Origin: Physcomitrium patens
Lineage: Eukaryota > Streptophyta > Bryopsida > Funariales > Funariaceae
Direction: 5' to 3'
DNA: 64,000 bases
Assembly: GCF_000002425.4 (NCBI RefSeq)
Contig: NC_037266.1
Span: 7,381,180-7,445,179, forward strand
Shown here: positions 11,295 to 24,401 of the stretch, one piece after another
Layout of the letters: every line of letters begins with the position of its first letter
Position numbering within the stretch: position 1 is the first letter of the stretch
Notes under the pieces: model-generated
The model's input: only the letters and a program-made list of their open reading frames with translations
The model's database searches: none
What the model was told of the DNA's origin: nothing
Position numbers and translations under genes: made by a program

Positions 11295-14200
11295 AAATAA
11301 GTGGTGAATTTGACATGAAAGTTTAGAGTAGAAGGTATTGAATTGTATTTGTGGTTATTTGAAATTCATGGTGCAAGATGAAAAGAAGGTTGAATTTGAA
11401 GTTTTTGATAGAATTTTAGATGGAGCTTCAAGTGGATCTTCAAATAGAGCTTCAATTTGGTTTTCTATTGATGGATAAGGTATGTATTTTAATTCAAATA
11501 TTACAAATATATTTTAAGCATTTATATTATTTATGAAATAACAATAGGATAATGATTGTAAAGAAGCTTTGGCAACCAAAACATTACAAGCAATGATTAG
11601 CAAAATTAACTGATTTAATGGAAGGAATATTTTAAAATATTTGAGATATTATGTATAAAAAATAGAATTGAATTAGGTTTTTGAAAAAAAGATGATTGAG
11701 CTATTTGAAATTGTTATAATATTGGAGATAAGAAAATATATCAAATTAATTATAGAACATTTTTAGGATTCATAGGAGACATTTTTACATGCATTAAAAG
11801 ACAAATATTTTTTAGACGACATTAATTGGATTATCAAGAAATCATTTTTGGAATGGATTGAGTGATCTAATAAGAATTTACAAGCTACGAAGCTTTTGAA
11901 GGAGTTTGAGAGGAAATATTCTTGATTATCAAAGATAAAAAGTTAACTATCAATCCAAACAAGATTGAATTGTTTTTTTGAAGAGCTGATGGAAAATTAT
12001 AAGAGAAGTTAGAAATTCTTCTTGAGGATAAAGAAAAAGATGAAGGATTGACAACAAAATGAAAAGAAGTTGAAGATGCTCTGGGATTACTTACAAAGAA
12101 GGAAAAAAATGATAGGATTGAAATTCAAGGAATTAGACACATATCTAAAACTCAAGTACCTATTTTATAATGAATAATACCTATTATTCAACTTTCAAAG
12201 ACTATATCAAAGAAAGAAGACATGGAACTTGAGGAGATTATACATGAGATGCAAGATCTTTAAATCAAACTTATAAGGCTTGAGAAGAAGACTTCTACAA
12301 CAAGTTCAAAGGCTATTTTTAAGGAAGGATATATACAAAGATATATTTGATGTGATGATGATTCTCATTCTTGAAAATATTGTGGTGAATTCAATAAAAT
12401 TTTATAACAAGATATTATTTTTTGAAAAGATAGAAAAGTGGCATTAAAAGATATTAATAATCTTCTTCAAATCAACTTTAATAAAGGAGGTATGAAAGCA
12501 TTAGTTAAGGATTATTTAGCTATGCATGAAATTACAGCAATAAAAGGTGTAAATTATTATATTAAGGTAGATGATGATGAAAAATAAGAATTTTTTGGAA
12601 ATTTTGTACCAAATAGACTTTGATCTTCTGTTATTTCTACAATGTAAAAAAAAAAAAAAAAAAGATACCATGGAAAGTATTGTTGAGGACTGCTATTACA
12701 ATTCATGGAGTTATAAGTTGAAAGAATTTTATAGAAGCTTTGTCAATAAATGCCTATATTGCTAAAAATCAACATAAAACTTTAATAGAAGAGAAGAAGA
12801 GGCAAGATTTTGAGGATACAAGAGAAGGAAATACTTTCAAGAGACAAACTTGAAAACAAAGGACTAGTGAGATGGCTTCATAAGAATTATCAATAGAAGA
12901 TGCTTTAATAACATTGAAGAAAAAATCAAAAGTTATAAGAAATAAAAATAAGTCATCAACATACAAACTACTCTCTGATATTGAAGCAATAACAGATTTA
13001 AAAAGAGTGCTTCAGGAATGTGTGCTCAATGATAAGGTTGAATTCACACTAAAGAAGATTTTAGAAATTTCTTAGGAAAAATTCCATGATATCATTATTG
13101 ATAGTATTAAATAATAGAAGTAATTAATGGAAGAAGCTGAATTAAATCATGCTATTGATATATGCATATGTGAGGACAAAGAAGATGACTTTGATAATTG
13201 TTGCAAATAATCAACAAGTGAGGGAAGGAGTCATAATCAAAGAATATATTATGATGATCAAAGTAACAAGAATAAAGAGTTTTCAAGTCATTATACTCAA
13301 AAATATTAGACTAAAATAATTATAGAGGCATTGGTGAAGGTTGGAAATATAGATGAGCCAATTGTTTCTTTGATTGACTATAGTTTGAAAATAAATCTTA
13401 TATTCAAAGATCTTTACATGAAATAAAGGTGGCCAATTGATATAGAACATAGATAGATAATACAAGTAGCTACTAATAAACAAGGTGATTTCTATGGTGC
13501 TTATCTAGATGTAAAAATTTGAATTGGTGACCTTAGAATAGAATAAAAATTCTTTGTTCAAGATGTAATATCTTATCTTCTTATTTTGGAACAACCATAT
13601 ATTATTGTAATTCAAATGGAAATAAATGTACTTAATGATGATTCAACTTATGCACAAATATATAATAAAGATAGAAGAAGGGTAGTATAATTTCTAATTG
13701 TGTCTCTAAATAATGAATGGAATGGAAAAAAATTGAGAGAGTCTATTGTTAAGAGTTGTTGAAGAATTCAAGGATTTTTGAGGAGTACTATTATAAAATA
13801 AGATAATAGAGGTATAGAAGGGAAGGTACTTTTATAAGATTTAAGTATCTTTTATATAGGATTTTTTGATATTTTTAAAAATAGAAATATTATATATAAA
13901 AAGATTAAATATTTTAAAAAAAAATTATATGATATTAAAAAAGAATTATGTAGATTAGAAATATTAGAAGATAATAAAAAGATTACTAATATTTATGAAA
14001 AAAATAGATTGGAAGATTTCTTGAAATGAATTATATCTATTAAATTAAGTGATGATAATAAAGTTATACAAATTCATTCAAGAAAAATTTATGATATAAT
14101 TGAATCTTTTCAAGGATCAAAGATCATGATTAAAAAAAAATATAAGATAATAGATAAGAAGGTGATATCTTTTATTGGATTGTTGCCAAAAGATTCTAAA

Positions 14201-14813
14201 GAACAAATAGAAGAAGCATCAAGCTAAAAGAACTTAAAGGATCCAAAGAATATTGAACACAAGTATACTAAAGAGACTTTTGAAGAATTAAAGATTGATT
14301 TTGATGATTTTTTATTGCCAAAAGAAATTGTGTACTTCAAAAAAATATTGAAAAAATAAGACAAATCATTTGAATTTCATGAAATTAGGTGTGTGGATCC
14401 AAATATTATAATGCCTATGGTTATTTTCACTATACCACATGTACCTTAGAATTTGAAGCCAATTCGAGTGCCAAAGGCACATTTACCAAGCTTAGTGAAA
14501 TTATTGAAAGAAAAGATGAAGATGAAGATTTTGAAATCATTTTTTGCATCATATTCTAGTCGATGGTTTATAGTATCTAAAAAAATAGATCATTATAATT
14601 TATTCAAGATATGCAATGAATGAATGCAATGACTATCAAAAATGCATAAATTGGATCAATAGTAGATGAGCTTACTAAAGCATTTACAAGAAGGACAATC
14701 TATTCAATGGATGATTTGTATTCAGGCTATGACCAATTTCAATTTATAGAAGGAAATAGAGACATGTAAATGATAAAAATACTACTTAGAGTGGTTAGAA
14801 TATATACTCTTTC
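11295..14813 (+). mobile_element. Element A gag, protease and first part of RT (fossil)
   Basis: The gag-like region is at about 11300-12500, followed by a long low-complexity charged stretch (about 12500-13300). An aspartic-protease-like domain is at about 13321-13740, and the start of RT at about 14350-14813 includes the 'DLYSGYDQFQ' wording. The protease-RT order duplicates the fossil at 1-1336. Many breaks are present. B interrupts the RT region at 14814. Confidence 0.65.
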
Positions 14814-15362
14814 TATCACAAATATAAATATTAAAAACAATAGTTATTTATATGATTAGGTAGAAGTAGGTAAATATAGATTAATTTCATAAAATCTTCT
14901 AGAAAAGTTTTTTAAAAGCTTCATAGATTCGATTTTGACTTTAGATGTATTTATAGGTTAAAAATTTGGCCAACAAGTTAACCACATGTTGGTAGCTTGT
15001 AGAATAAGTTAACTCCATATAATAGCTTGTAAATAAGCTAACTACATGGATCATATATAGATAACTTGCATTACAAGTTAAGACATGTGGCTAGTAAAGT
15101 CAACACATGTTGGAGGTCTTATAGAATATCGCCATGTAACTCTTAGTTAGAAAGAATATATAAAGACAAGAATGAAGCCTTCTTTACTCTTTTCAATGCC
15201 TTTTTAGTCTTCAGTCTTGTTTCAAGATTTTTTAATCTTCTTATTTTTAGTAATAGCCTTTCTAGTTCAATATTATATCATCTTTGAATGACTTTCTAAT
15301 TCTTTTTAGTGACATAAGAGTGTATTGAGGATTTTCTTTCTTTGAGATTCATGTCCTTGACA
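14814..15362 (+). repeat. Element B 5' LTR
   Basis: It is 549 bp long, ending TCCTTGACA. It contains the dyad AACTTGCATTACAAGTT and a TATA-like run near 15157. It aligns with the B 3' LTR and with the other F-family LTRs. Confidence 0.8.
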
Positions 15363-15551
15363 GTTTGATAAGAGTGCTAACATACTATTTCTATCTTATT
15401 TTAGAAATAAATGAATTATCTTACTTCTATTATTATATTTTGAAGGTTATAGACTATCTATCTTTAAACAAAAAAATCTGATTTTTTAATACTGATCTTT
15501 TTCTTAAAGAGAGTGAATTATCTCTCTTTGTAGAAATTTTTATAAGAAGTT

Positions 15552-15905
15552 GTGAATAATCTTTTTTATTTTAAATTTTTAAATTTGTACAAGTTGTCTA
15601 TGGAAGAAAAAATTATGGATGCTACTCTCAACAAAAGTGAACATAAATTTGCAACTATTGTAAATCTTCATGACCTTGTCAATACTCTAAGAATAAAAAT
15701 CTCATATATTTTTAACATGAATTATGGAGATATTATACTTATGCCTATAGAAGAAGTTCAAAGTCTATGGCAAGAAGTTGTACAATTGAAGGAAGTAAGT
15801 AGATTGACCTCATATCCAAATTCAGAGAGTTTTGCTTCTACAAATATAATAGGGATAAGGATTAGTATGCCTGAGAAGTTTGATGGAACAAGATCAAAAT
15901 TTTGA
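15552..15905 (+). mobile_element. Element B gag, N-terminal open stretch (fossil)
   Basis: This is an open 117-residue stretch at the start of the gag region. It contains the 'MPEKFDGTRSKF' wording typical of the gag of Tf2-like gypsy elements, where the phrase P-x-K-F-D-G-x-R introduces the retrotransposon gag domain. The gag remains continue to about 16600. It lies about 190 bp downstream of the 5' LTR. Confidence 0.7.
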
Positions 15906-16675
15906 GGATTTTTGTAATGAGTCATGTTCTATCTAAAGTTGCACCCTTTCTAATACTTAGATGGATTTACTCAAGTCGAATTCATAGGTGCACTTCTATG
16001 AAGAAGTCCTCTTTTTTAGTTTACACCTTTAATAGAAAAAGATTTGCAACTCCATTATAATTTGAATTCATTCTTAGAAGTTTTTACAGCTACATTTGAA
16101 AAAAGTGATTGAAAAAGAGTAGTAAAGACCAAGCTCTTATCTTTATAGTAAGGAACATGGTCAACTACCATATATGCTGCTAAATTCTAAAACCTTGCTT
16201 GTAATGTAGACTTAAATGACAAAGCCCTTATCAATCAATTTTAATATGGATTGAAGGATAATTTCAAAGACTTGTTACTGATAATACCAAAGACAAAATC
16301 TTTGGAATTGTTTATTGCTCAAGCCATTGTATGTGAAAATTGATTATTTAAAAGACTTCAAGAACAAAGATTTGGCTACATAAGAAAAAATCAAATAATG
16401 ACAGCAGCTCATAAGTTTTTAGAATCTTATTTATTAAAGCCAAAACCAATGTAAATTGATATAATACATTTTAAATCTCTCACAAAGCATGAAAAGAGTC
16501 GACAACATCAAGAGGGCTTATGTTTGATTTTTTTAAGTAAAGATATATAGTAAAGAGAAGCTAAATACATTGATTAATATTATCTAAAGAAACAACATAA
16601 TTACAAAATGAGAAGCATGATTGCCAAAGAAGACAATGTGTTAAAAAACGAGTTATTCCAATTACAATAGAAATT

Positions 16676-17053
16676 ATGCAATTAGAATCATATGCAGCAT
16701 CTAGCAAAGGTCTTATTTTTTCCTTTAATCCTTCACCTTATTTTACAATAGAAGTTTTTTTAGAACCAAAAAATTATAAAGTCTTAGCTTTATTGAATTT
16801 AAGAGCCTTAGTTTGTTTTATAGATGAAGATTTTGTAAAAAAATTAGATATATCTTTACTTAAGAAAATCAAACCTGTGCATGTAGAAATAATAGATGGA
16901 CGTTCATTATCTTTTGGGGATATTACACATGAAACTATTCCTATAGAAGTAGTAATTAGTGGTCACAATAATTTAATAATATTTAATGTGATTAAATTTT
17001 TTTCTAATCTAATTATTTTAGGATTATTGTGCTTAAAAAGATATAATCTTTAG
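16676..17053 (+). mobile_element. Element B protease region (fossil)
   Basis: This open 125-residue stretch has the layout of the gypsy retropepsin domain: a 'LLNLRALVCFIDEDF' segment in the place of the usual D-S/T-G-A active site, then a 'VIDGRSL' turn, then 'IILGLLCLKRYN' near the C-terminal end of the fold. The same domain in the same position appears at 34788-35039 in G and at about 57420-57770 in M. Confidence 0.65.
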
Positions 17054-17379
17054 ATAGATTAGATTTCTTGTAATCTCAATTTTTTCCATAGTTTAGTCCA
17101 AGGTCGTGCTAGGCAAGTAGAAATCCATAAGTGTAGTATATCCAAACTCTTATTGGTAGGTGCAAAAGCTTTCATGCATGCCGCAAATGAAGGATCATCT
17201 TTTGATATGTATGCCATGGCCATTGTTGATGGTGAAAAGATATCAATTGGTATTTCTAGCCAGTATTAGGATTTCTAAGACGTTTTTGAAAAGAAATATG
17301 CAAATATTCTTTTAGAGCATTGTCCTTATAATTGTACCATTGATCTTAAAGAAAGAACTCAACCACCATTTGGATCAAT

Positions 17380-18020
17380 CTATAGCCTATCAAAAAATGA
17401 ATTGGTTGCACTCAAAGAATACATTAATGAAAACTTAGCTAAGAACTTTATATGCCATTCTAAATTTCTAATTTGCACTTCTATTTTATTTATGAAGAAA
17501 AAAGATGGATCTCTGCAGATAAGTGTAGATTATTGATGACTTAATAAAATCACCATAAAAAATAGATATCTCCTATCTTTAATTTTAGGACTTCTTGTTC
17601 AACTAAATCAAACAAGGTTTTATATAAAAATAGATCTATGAAGAGCTTATAACTTGGTCCACATCAAAAAAAGACATGAATGGAAGAGAACTTTTTAAAT
17701 TAGGTATGGACATTTCAAATATCATGTCATACTTTTTGGATTCATGAATGCACTAGTTACTTTCCAACATCTAATGAATGATATCTTTTATGAGTTTCTT
17801 GATGATTTTATCATCTGTAATTTGGATGATATTTTAATCTATTCTAAGAATACAAGAGAGCATGAAATTCATGTTTTTTTTGTATTACAAAAACTAAGAG
17901 ATGCAAGATTATATGCAAAGATGAAAAAGTGTATATTCTTTATTAGTCAAGTTAACTTTTTGGAATACATCATTTCTAATGAAGGCCTTATGATGGATCC
18001 AAAGAAAGTCTAAATTATCA
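17380..18020 (+). mobile_element. Element B reverse transcriptase (fossil)
   Basis: RT domain remains. The open stretch 17744-18013 covers the catalytic palm region, with 'FQHLMNDIF', 'LDDFI', an L-D-D active-site pair followed by 'ILIYSKN', and 'MDPKKV' at the end. These phrases match Ty3/gypsy RT in order and spacing. The part before 17744 is collinear with RT in F and M. Confidence 0.75.
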
Positions 18021-18220
18021 TAGATTAGAAGATTTCAAGAATAATAAAAGATGTACAATACTTTTTGAGCTTTGTCAATTATTATCAAATCTTTATTTAA
18101 AACTTTTCTCAAGTTGTAGCTCTACTTATACGTTTGATTTGTAAAGACAAACTTGAGTAGAGTAAAGAAGTCAAAGCATCATTTTTTGCTTTAAAGAAAG
18201 AATTTACTTCTGTACCAACT

Positions 18221-18586
18221 TTGTATCGTGTCAACTTTTCTAAGGCATTCTTTATGAAAATAGATGCATCAAATTTCTCCTTTGTTGCACTATTGTCACA
18301 AATGAGAACATATGACAAATTCCATCTAGTAGCTTTTCATTCCAAGATATTTTCAGTAACCAAGATTAACTATAAGATCTACAATAAGAAAATTTTTACA
18401 ATTGTGGATTCATTTCAAGAATGGCATCATTATCTAGAAGATGCTTCAAGTCTAGTCAAAATATATACAAATCACAAGAACCTTAAGAATTTCATGTCAT
18501 CATGTATTTTGAATTGTTTCCAAGCCCATTGGACTATGTTATTATCAAGATTTGATTTCAAGATTTCATATCGGCTCAAAAAATAA
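18221..18586 (+). mobile_element. Element B RNase H (fossil)
   Basis: Open 121-residue stretch. 'KAFFMKIDASNFSFVALLSQ' fits the first catalytic aspartate region of gypsy RNase H, and 'EWHHYLEDASSLVKIYTNHKNL' and 'RFDFKISYRL' fit the conserved C-terminal blocks. It lies directly after RT and before integrase, as expected for Ty3/gypsy. Confidence 0.75.
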
Positions 18587-18689
18587 CAAGGTTTATCACA
18601 TGCTCTTTCTAGATTCTCTTATCTTGTACCAAAAGAAAGAGACATCTTTTGATTAACAAAGAACAATCTTCTTGAAGCTAGAGCATTTT

Positions 18690-19560
18690 CATCTTCAAGC
18701 AATAAAATCAACATTTACTGTTGATTCGACTTTTGTCAAATAAATTCAACCAAATATATCCTCTGATCATCTTATTCATGATATTAAGAATCTTTCTTCT
18801 AAGTCTCATAATGTTTCAAAGTTCAAGTTTAAGAACCTAATCTATTTTAAAAGATGCCTATATATTTTAAAAGGAGTAGCATGTTTATGTATTTTTCAAG
18901 CACGTCATGACTTTCCAGCAATAGGATATTTTGAATTCAATAAGACTTTAGAGCTTATATCTAGAGATTTTTAGTGGCCGCAAATGTGAAAGGCACTAAA
19001 AGACTTTGTTCAATCATATGACGTTTGTTCAAGATCAAAAACTCTTTATCATCAATCCTATGGACTTTTCCAACCATTGCCTATATCTGAACAATTATGG
19101 TCTTTCATTTCTATAGATTTTATTTTAGATCTTTTAAATTCAAGTTCATGTGACTCAATATTTGTAATTGTAGATTGCTTCACCAAAATGGCACATTTTA
19201 TATCATGTACAAAATAAATTTTACGTGAAGAAAGAGCTAAGCTTTTCATTGATAATATCTATTGCTATCATGGATTGCCAAAAGATATTATATTAGATAA
19301 GGAATTCAATTTGTATTGAGATTTTGAAGAATCTTATTCAAGATTCTAAAGATGAATATAAAGCTCTCTTTGGCTTTTCATCCTCAAACTAATGGACAAA
19401 TAAAATGGGTGAATCAAATTTTAGAGTTGTATTTGAGGTGTACCATCAACTATCATCAAGATAATTAGACAACTCTTTTTTTATTGGCAAAGTTTGCATA
19501 TAATAATTTAGTATATTTTTTTAGTTAATAAACATCTTTATTTGTCAATTATGGTTATCA
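18690..19560 (+). mobile_element. Element B integrase (fossil)
   Basis: Remains of the His/Cys zinc-binding part (about 18890-19030) are followed by the catalytic core (about 19080-19560), with 'GLPKDI'-like and 'HPQTNGQ'-like blocks recognisable across frames. It is collinear with the integrase of F (8414-9300) and M (60541-61450). Sequence to 20212 is the C-terminal tail and 3' untranslated part. Confidence 0.65.
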
Positions 19561-20212
19561 TCTTTAATTTAATACTTTTGACTTTTTAAAATTTGATAAT
19601 CTTGTGGTGGAAGATTTAACAAATTGTATGTCACAGCTACATGCAACAATGAAGACACAATTAAAAGAAGCTCAAGAACGACAAAAGATCAATATAGATG
19701 CCTATTACAAGGAACAACTATAATTCAATGTAGGTGATAAAGTATGATTATTTTGTTGCAATATCAAGACTACTTGTCCTTGTGATAAGTTAGACTATCA
19801 TAGACTGGAATCTTTTTTTATTTGTGAACAAATAAATCTTCTTGCTTATTGATTACATCTATCGGAGTCTATGAAGATCCACCCTATATTTCACATATCT
19901 CTTCTTGAGCTGTATAAGACAATGAATATCTCAAGAAGAAGATAAATGCGACCTTCTTCTATAGAAGTAGATAATAATAAAGAGTTTGAGGTAGAAGAAG
20001 TGTTAGACTTAAGGCATCATCGAAATAGGTTGGAATATCTTATTCATATACAAAAATAAGATATTAATGAACATACATGAGAGCCATCAAAGAATCTTGT
20101 AAATGTATCAAAGAAAGTTGAAGCCTTTCATCAATAACATCTATCAAAATCAAGATTAAAAATTATAAAGTTTCATGAAAGATGATGATTGCTCCTTGTA
20201 GAACTCGTGTCT

Positions 20213-20224
20213 AAAAGGGAGGAA

Positions 20225-20226
<2 letters not shown>
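20213..20226 (+). promoter_or_regulatory. Element B polypurine tract
   Basis: AAAAGGGAGGAAAA lies immediately before the 3' LTR. This is the plus-strand priming site expected for an LTR retrotransposon and is among the best preserved in the window. Confidence 0.7.
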
Positions 20227-20277
<51 letters not shown>

Positions 20278-20733
20278 TTTATATAATTAGCTAGAAATAA
20301 ATAAATATAGATTAATTTCATAAATTCTTCAAAAATAGCTTCCTGAAAGCTTCATAATGGTGATTTTGACTTTAGATGTATTTGTAGGTTAGAAACTTAG
20401 TCAATAAGTTAACTACGTAGTACATACATAGATAACTTGTCTTGCAAGTTAAGATATGTGGCTAACAAAGTCAACACATGTTGGAGGTCCTTTAGAATAT
20501 TGTCAAGTAGCTCTTAATTAGAGAGTATATATGGAGGTAGGAATGAAGCCTTCTTTATTCTTGTCAATGCCATTCTAATCCTTAATCTTATTTTAAGACT
20601 TTCTAGTCTTCTTATTTTTAATAATAGCCATTTTAGTTCAATATTATATCAACTTTGAGTGACTTTCTAATTCCTTTTAGTGACATAAGAGTGTATTGAG
20701 GATTTTCTTTCTTTGAAATTCATATCCTTGATA
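20227..20733 (+). repeat. Element B 3' LTR
   Basis: It is 507 bp long and starts with an expanded (AT)n tract (20227-20273) that replaced the usual start. The remainder matches the 5' LTR and ends CCTTGATA. Confidence 0.8.
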
Positions 20734-21983
20734 CTTCCTTAAGGTGCTATTAATTCAATTGCACATATAATGTACAAAATGAATAAGGTATTGAAGGATT
20801 TATTAAGGGATAGAAAGAAGAAGACAAGGATGAAACTTTAGAAAAGAAGGAATATCACAAGTATATTGTTGATCATATATAAGATTGTAGAAAAATATTA
20901 ATTTGGCTTGAAGAAGTTCATCTTGTATTATTGGATATAAAATCTACATTTGAATATAAGAAATTGAAATTGTTGGATATTTATGTAGATTTTATGGAAA
21001 AAACTAGATCCAACTAAGATTGATGCAATTAGAGGAATAAAAAAGAATTACAATTCTTTAACAAAGGTGTGTAGGTTTTTGGATGCATGTGTTATTTTTT
21101 ATATTTGGATTCTTCATTATACTCACATAGCACATCTATTGTATGAATTGTTACATAAGGATAATCAATTTAAATAGAAAAAATATATATATATATATAT
21201 TAAAGCAATGCAAAGATTGAAGAAATTATTGACATTACCTCTAGTATTGAAAAAAATTGATTATAAGTGCAATAGACTAATGATTCTTATAGTAGATATT
21301 ATTTCAATTGCCATTAGATGAGTTATAGGTCAAGATGATTTGAATGGATATAGATTTGTAGTTTGATTTGGAGTTGAGATTTAAGTACTTGAAAATGTGT
21401 ATATTCACAAGTGAAAAGAGAATTATAGAGAATTATTTCAGCTATGAAAGTTGAGAAGGATTATTTGATAAGGGCAATGGTAGTAATTGAAATAGATTGT
21501 TTGCCTTTATTTGGAATGATTACCAATTGTATAACACCAGATATTACAATGTTGAGATGGATTGTTATATCAAGTCATTAAATTCAAAGCTTAGGCATAT
21601 TACAGAGAACAAAAATCTAATAGCAAGTATGATATTTTAAGCAAAATATGATGTAGAAAAGATGAGATGATTGAAAATATTGATGATGTAGATACAAAAT
21701 TTTATTTGGTTTCACAATTGAACAAAAAGATAAGCTATTTCATAAAAAAATTATGAAAGAGAGTTATTAGATATTAGAAATTATTTGACCACATTAACCA
21801 AGCATGCTAATTGGTTGATTAAAAAATTTAAACAAATTAAAAAAAAATCTTATAAGTTTATATTATAAGGAAGATTTCTTTGAAAGTAGCTAAAATCAAA
21901 CATTGGAATGCCATGACAAGTAATAAGTACCAAGAAAGATCAGCAAAAACTACTCAAGGAGTTTCATGATAGTCTATGGATAA
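20734..21983 (+). mobile_element. Element A RT end and RNase H region (fossil)
   Basis: Family-A pol continues on the right side of B. RT remains lie at about 20740-21050 and RNase-H-like remains at about 21050-21630, the latter with 'QVKREL' and 'IETDCLPLFGMI'-like wording near 21400-21560. Solo LTR E' interrupts it at 21984. Broken. Confidence 0.6.
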
Positions 21984-23225
21984 TGTCATATTACATGAAG
22001 TCTTTTTCAAGAATGCACTAGGCACCTCGCTGTGAAAAATATAATAGAAATTATAACAAAAAATCCTAATTCTAATAGAATAATAAATAAATTATAATTA
22101 AATCTTAATAATACTAAAAAATCTTTAATTAAATTCAAAAGAAACCTTAAAAAAATTACAAAAGAAACAATAAGAAATCTTAAAAGAATTCAAAATAAAT
22201 CCAAAATAAATCTTAAAAGAATGCCTAAGATCTCACTTAAAATTTTATATAATTATCAAAAACTAAATTAGTAATAAATACACAAAATTTGAAGATAATT
22301 TTACTTATCAAATAGAAGAAAAATCCTAAAATCTGCTCATGTATTGGCTAGCCTCCTACTCCAATCTAAATGTTGAAGTTCTAGTATCAATATTTCTTTT
22401 TCAAACCATTCAATTGTTCTCAAATTTTATATATGTATAGAAAATCAAGTCTATTATCTTTACAAATAAATTTCACTCTAATCCAACTAATAGATTGTTA
22501 AAGATCTTAGAAATCATAACTGCATTTCAAAGTCTAATTTCCAAGACCTCAATCTATTTAAAATTCAATAACCTTTAATTCAACCATTTGATCAAGCTCA
22601 AACTTACAACATAAACTTTAAAAAACTATTCACATAAGACCTCAAAATTTAAACAATAGATCAACTATCAAACTTATGAAATTTTTAAAAATATGATATC
22701 CTTTTTATTTTACAAATTTCAGAATCATCCAAAATAACTATGAATTTGTAAAGCTCTTAGAAATTCATCACACACTCAAACCATTCAAAATTAATGCCTT
22801 AAAAAATCCTATCAAGTTTGTTCTCAAACCTTACTCTTCAATCTACCAAAGGATCCCGAAGTTTCTATAAGTGCCCAGTTTTATGCTTTGGAATTTGATT
22901 TCGACCTAGGTTGATAATCAGTCCTCTCTAGGTATCAAAATTTGTTCTTTTGAGTTGATTTTTACTACAATCAACTCCAAACTTCTTCTTATATATGTTC
23001 ATATTTTTTATTTTTTTAATCTATCTTATTTTGTCTTATTTATGGCCTTACAAAGTAAGTAGAAGCTTACTTTGTAAAAAGGTAGTATTTATACATTTAG
23101 TTTTATTTTCTTTTGGATTATTTTCTATTTTCTAAGATAATTTTCTATAGTATTTGAAGTAAGATCTCTTATAATGTAATAATTTTTTCACCTTTTTTAC
23201 CTATTAGTTGTCTTACAGTACAATT
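21984..23225 (-). repeat. Solo LTR E' (family E)
   Basis: A 1242 bp LTR in minus orientation. Read on the minus strand it ends GTAATATGACA, and its start aligns with the start of E at 41771. The flanks ATAA (21980-21983) and ATAA (23226-23229) form an exact 4 bp duplication, and family-A pol lies on both sides. It is the only copy of family E here without an insertion inside it, so it defines the uninterrupted layout used to recognise E at 41771-48865. Confidence 0.8.
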
Positions 23226-24401
23226 ATAAGATAGAGAAGAATTTTGGCTATTTTTTCTAATTTAAAGAAATAATATTAAAGGAATAATATGTATTGAGAT
23301 ATAGCTTTGTTTATAGAATCTTATATAACTTATCAGATGTATTCAAATATATGACATTAAGATAGTCTATATCTAATATATCCTTTGGATATTCATTTTA
23401 AATGAGTTATAGATTTGATTATTATGCTCATGGAAGTATGACAAATGAGGTATTTAGTTTTAGCTTGTGAAGGTTTATCAAATCAAGTAGCAGGCAAGGC
23501 ACTAAGAACAAAGTCTATAGAGAAAATTTGGAGGTTTTTTCTTGAAGATGTTATTTATTGCTATGAATGTGTGAAAAAGATTATTAGAGATCATGGAGAA
23601 TTGAATTGTCATAGAGCTTATGAATTCTTTAAAAGATATGGAATTAAATTATCATTGACTATTACTTATGATCTAAAAGAAAATGCAAAGAATGAATGTG
23701 GACATCCACCAATTGTAAAAGCCTTAGGTAAAGCTTATAATAGAAAAATAAAAGAATGGCTTCGATTTCTATCTTATGCATTACAGATTGATCGAACAAT
23801 ACATAGTTTAATGACAAGATATATTCCAATTGAACTCATGATAGGTCAAAAACCTATTATGCCAATTGAAGAATATGTACCAACTTGGAGTATGCTACCT
23901 TAAGAAGATAGATTGACAAGAGAAGAATTATTGGATATTAAAATTTAACAACTTGAGTAAGGATTAAAACATATGGAGGTAGCATTGAAAAGATTATAAA
24001 AAGCTAGGCTACAAAAATAAGATTCGATTTGATAAACAACATCAATTGAGGCCTAGAGCAATTGAAGAAGGTGATTGGATTTTTCTTTATGATAGCAACT
24101 TGAATAATTAGCATAATATTTTGCAAAAAAATTCAAAACAGTGATTTGGACCATATGTAGTATTAACAGTCCATAATAATGCCACATATTTATTGAAGGA
24201 ATTAGATGGTATAAGGTTGAAGATACCTATTGCTGAAAAGTAAGTGAAGATTTTCAAAAGACAATATAGAGAAATCAATGTGAAGGACTATGTTGAAAAT
24301 ATCAATAATTTTAAGAAAATAATTATACTAAAATGGATATCACAAATTTAGAATACTGATTGAAAATCTAAACAAGAAGCTCAAGAAGAATCAACAAGAA
24401 T
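23226..24401 (+). mobile_element. Element A integrase (fossil)
   Basis: The best preserved part is the open stretch 23445-23903 (152 residues). It covers the integrase core with 'IIRDHGELNCHRAYEFFKRYGI', 'NAKNECGHPPIVKAL' around the conserved glutamate region, and a C-terminal block ending 'PIEEYVPTWSMLP'. The sequence to about 24270 continues with an integrase C-terminal module ('GPYVV', 'YLLKELDG'-like). The protein wording is unlike the Tf2-like integrases of B, F, G and M and marks A as a separate gypsy lineage. C interrupts the element near 24402. Confidence 0.7.

Larger units (their letters stand above)
14814..20733 (+). mobile_element. Element B: F-family Ty3/gypsy nested in A
   Basis: LTRs lie at 14814-15362 and 20227-20733. 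The flanks CTTTC (14809-14813) and CTTCC (20734-20738) form a 5 bp target duplication with one transition. The polypurine tract AAAAGGGAGGAAAA lies directly before the 3' LTR. The interior runs gag, protease, RT, RNase H, integrase. It is 5.9 kb long, the most compact F-family copy, and lacks the extra segment between pol and polypurine tract found in F, G and M. It is broken, though several open stretches remain. Confidence 0.85.
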
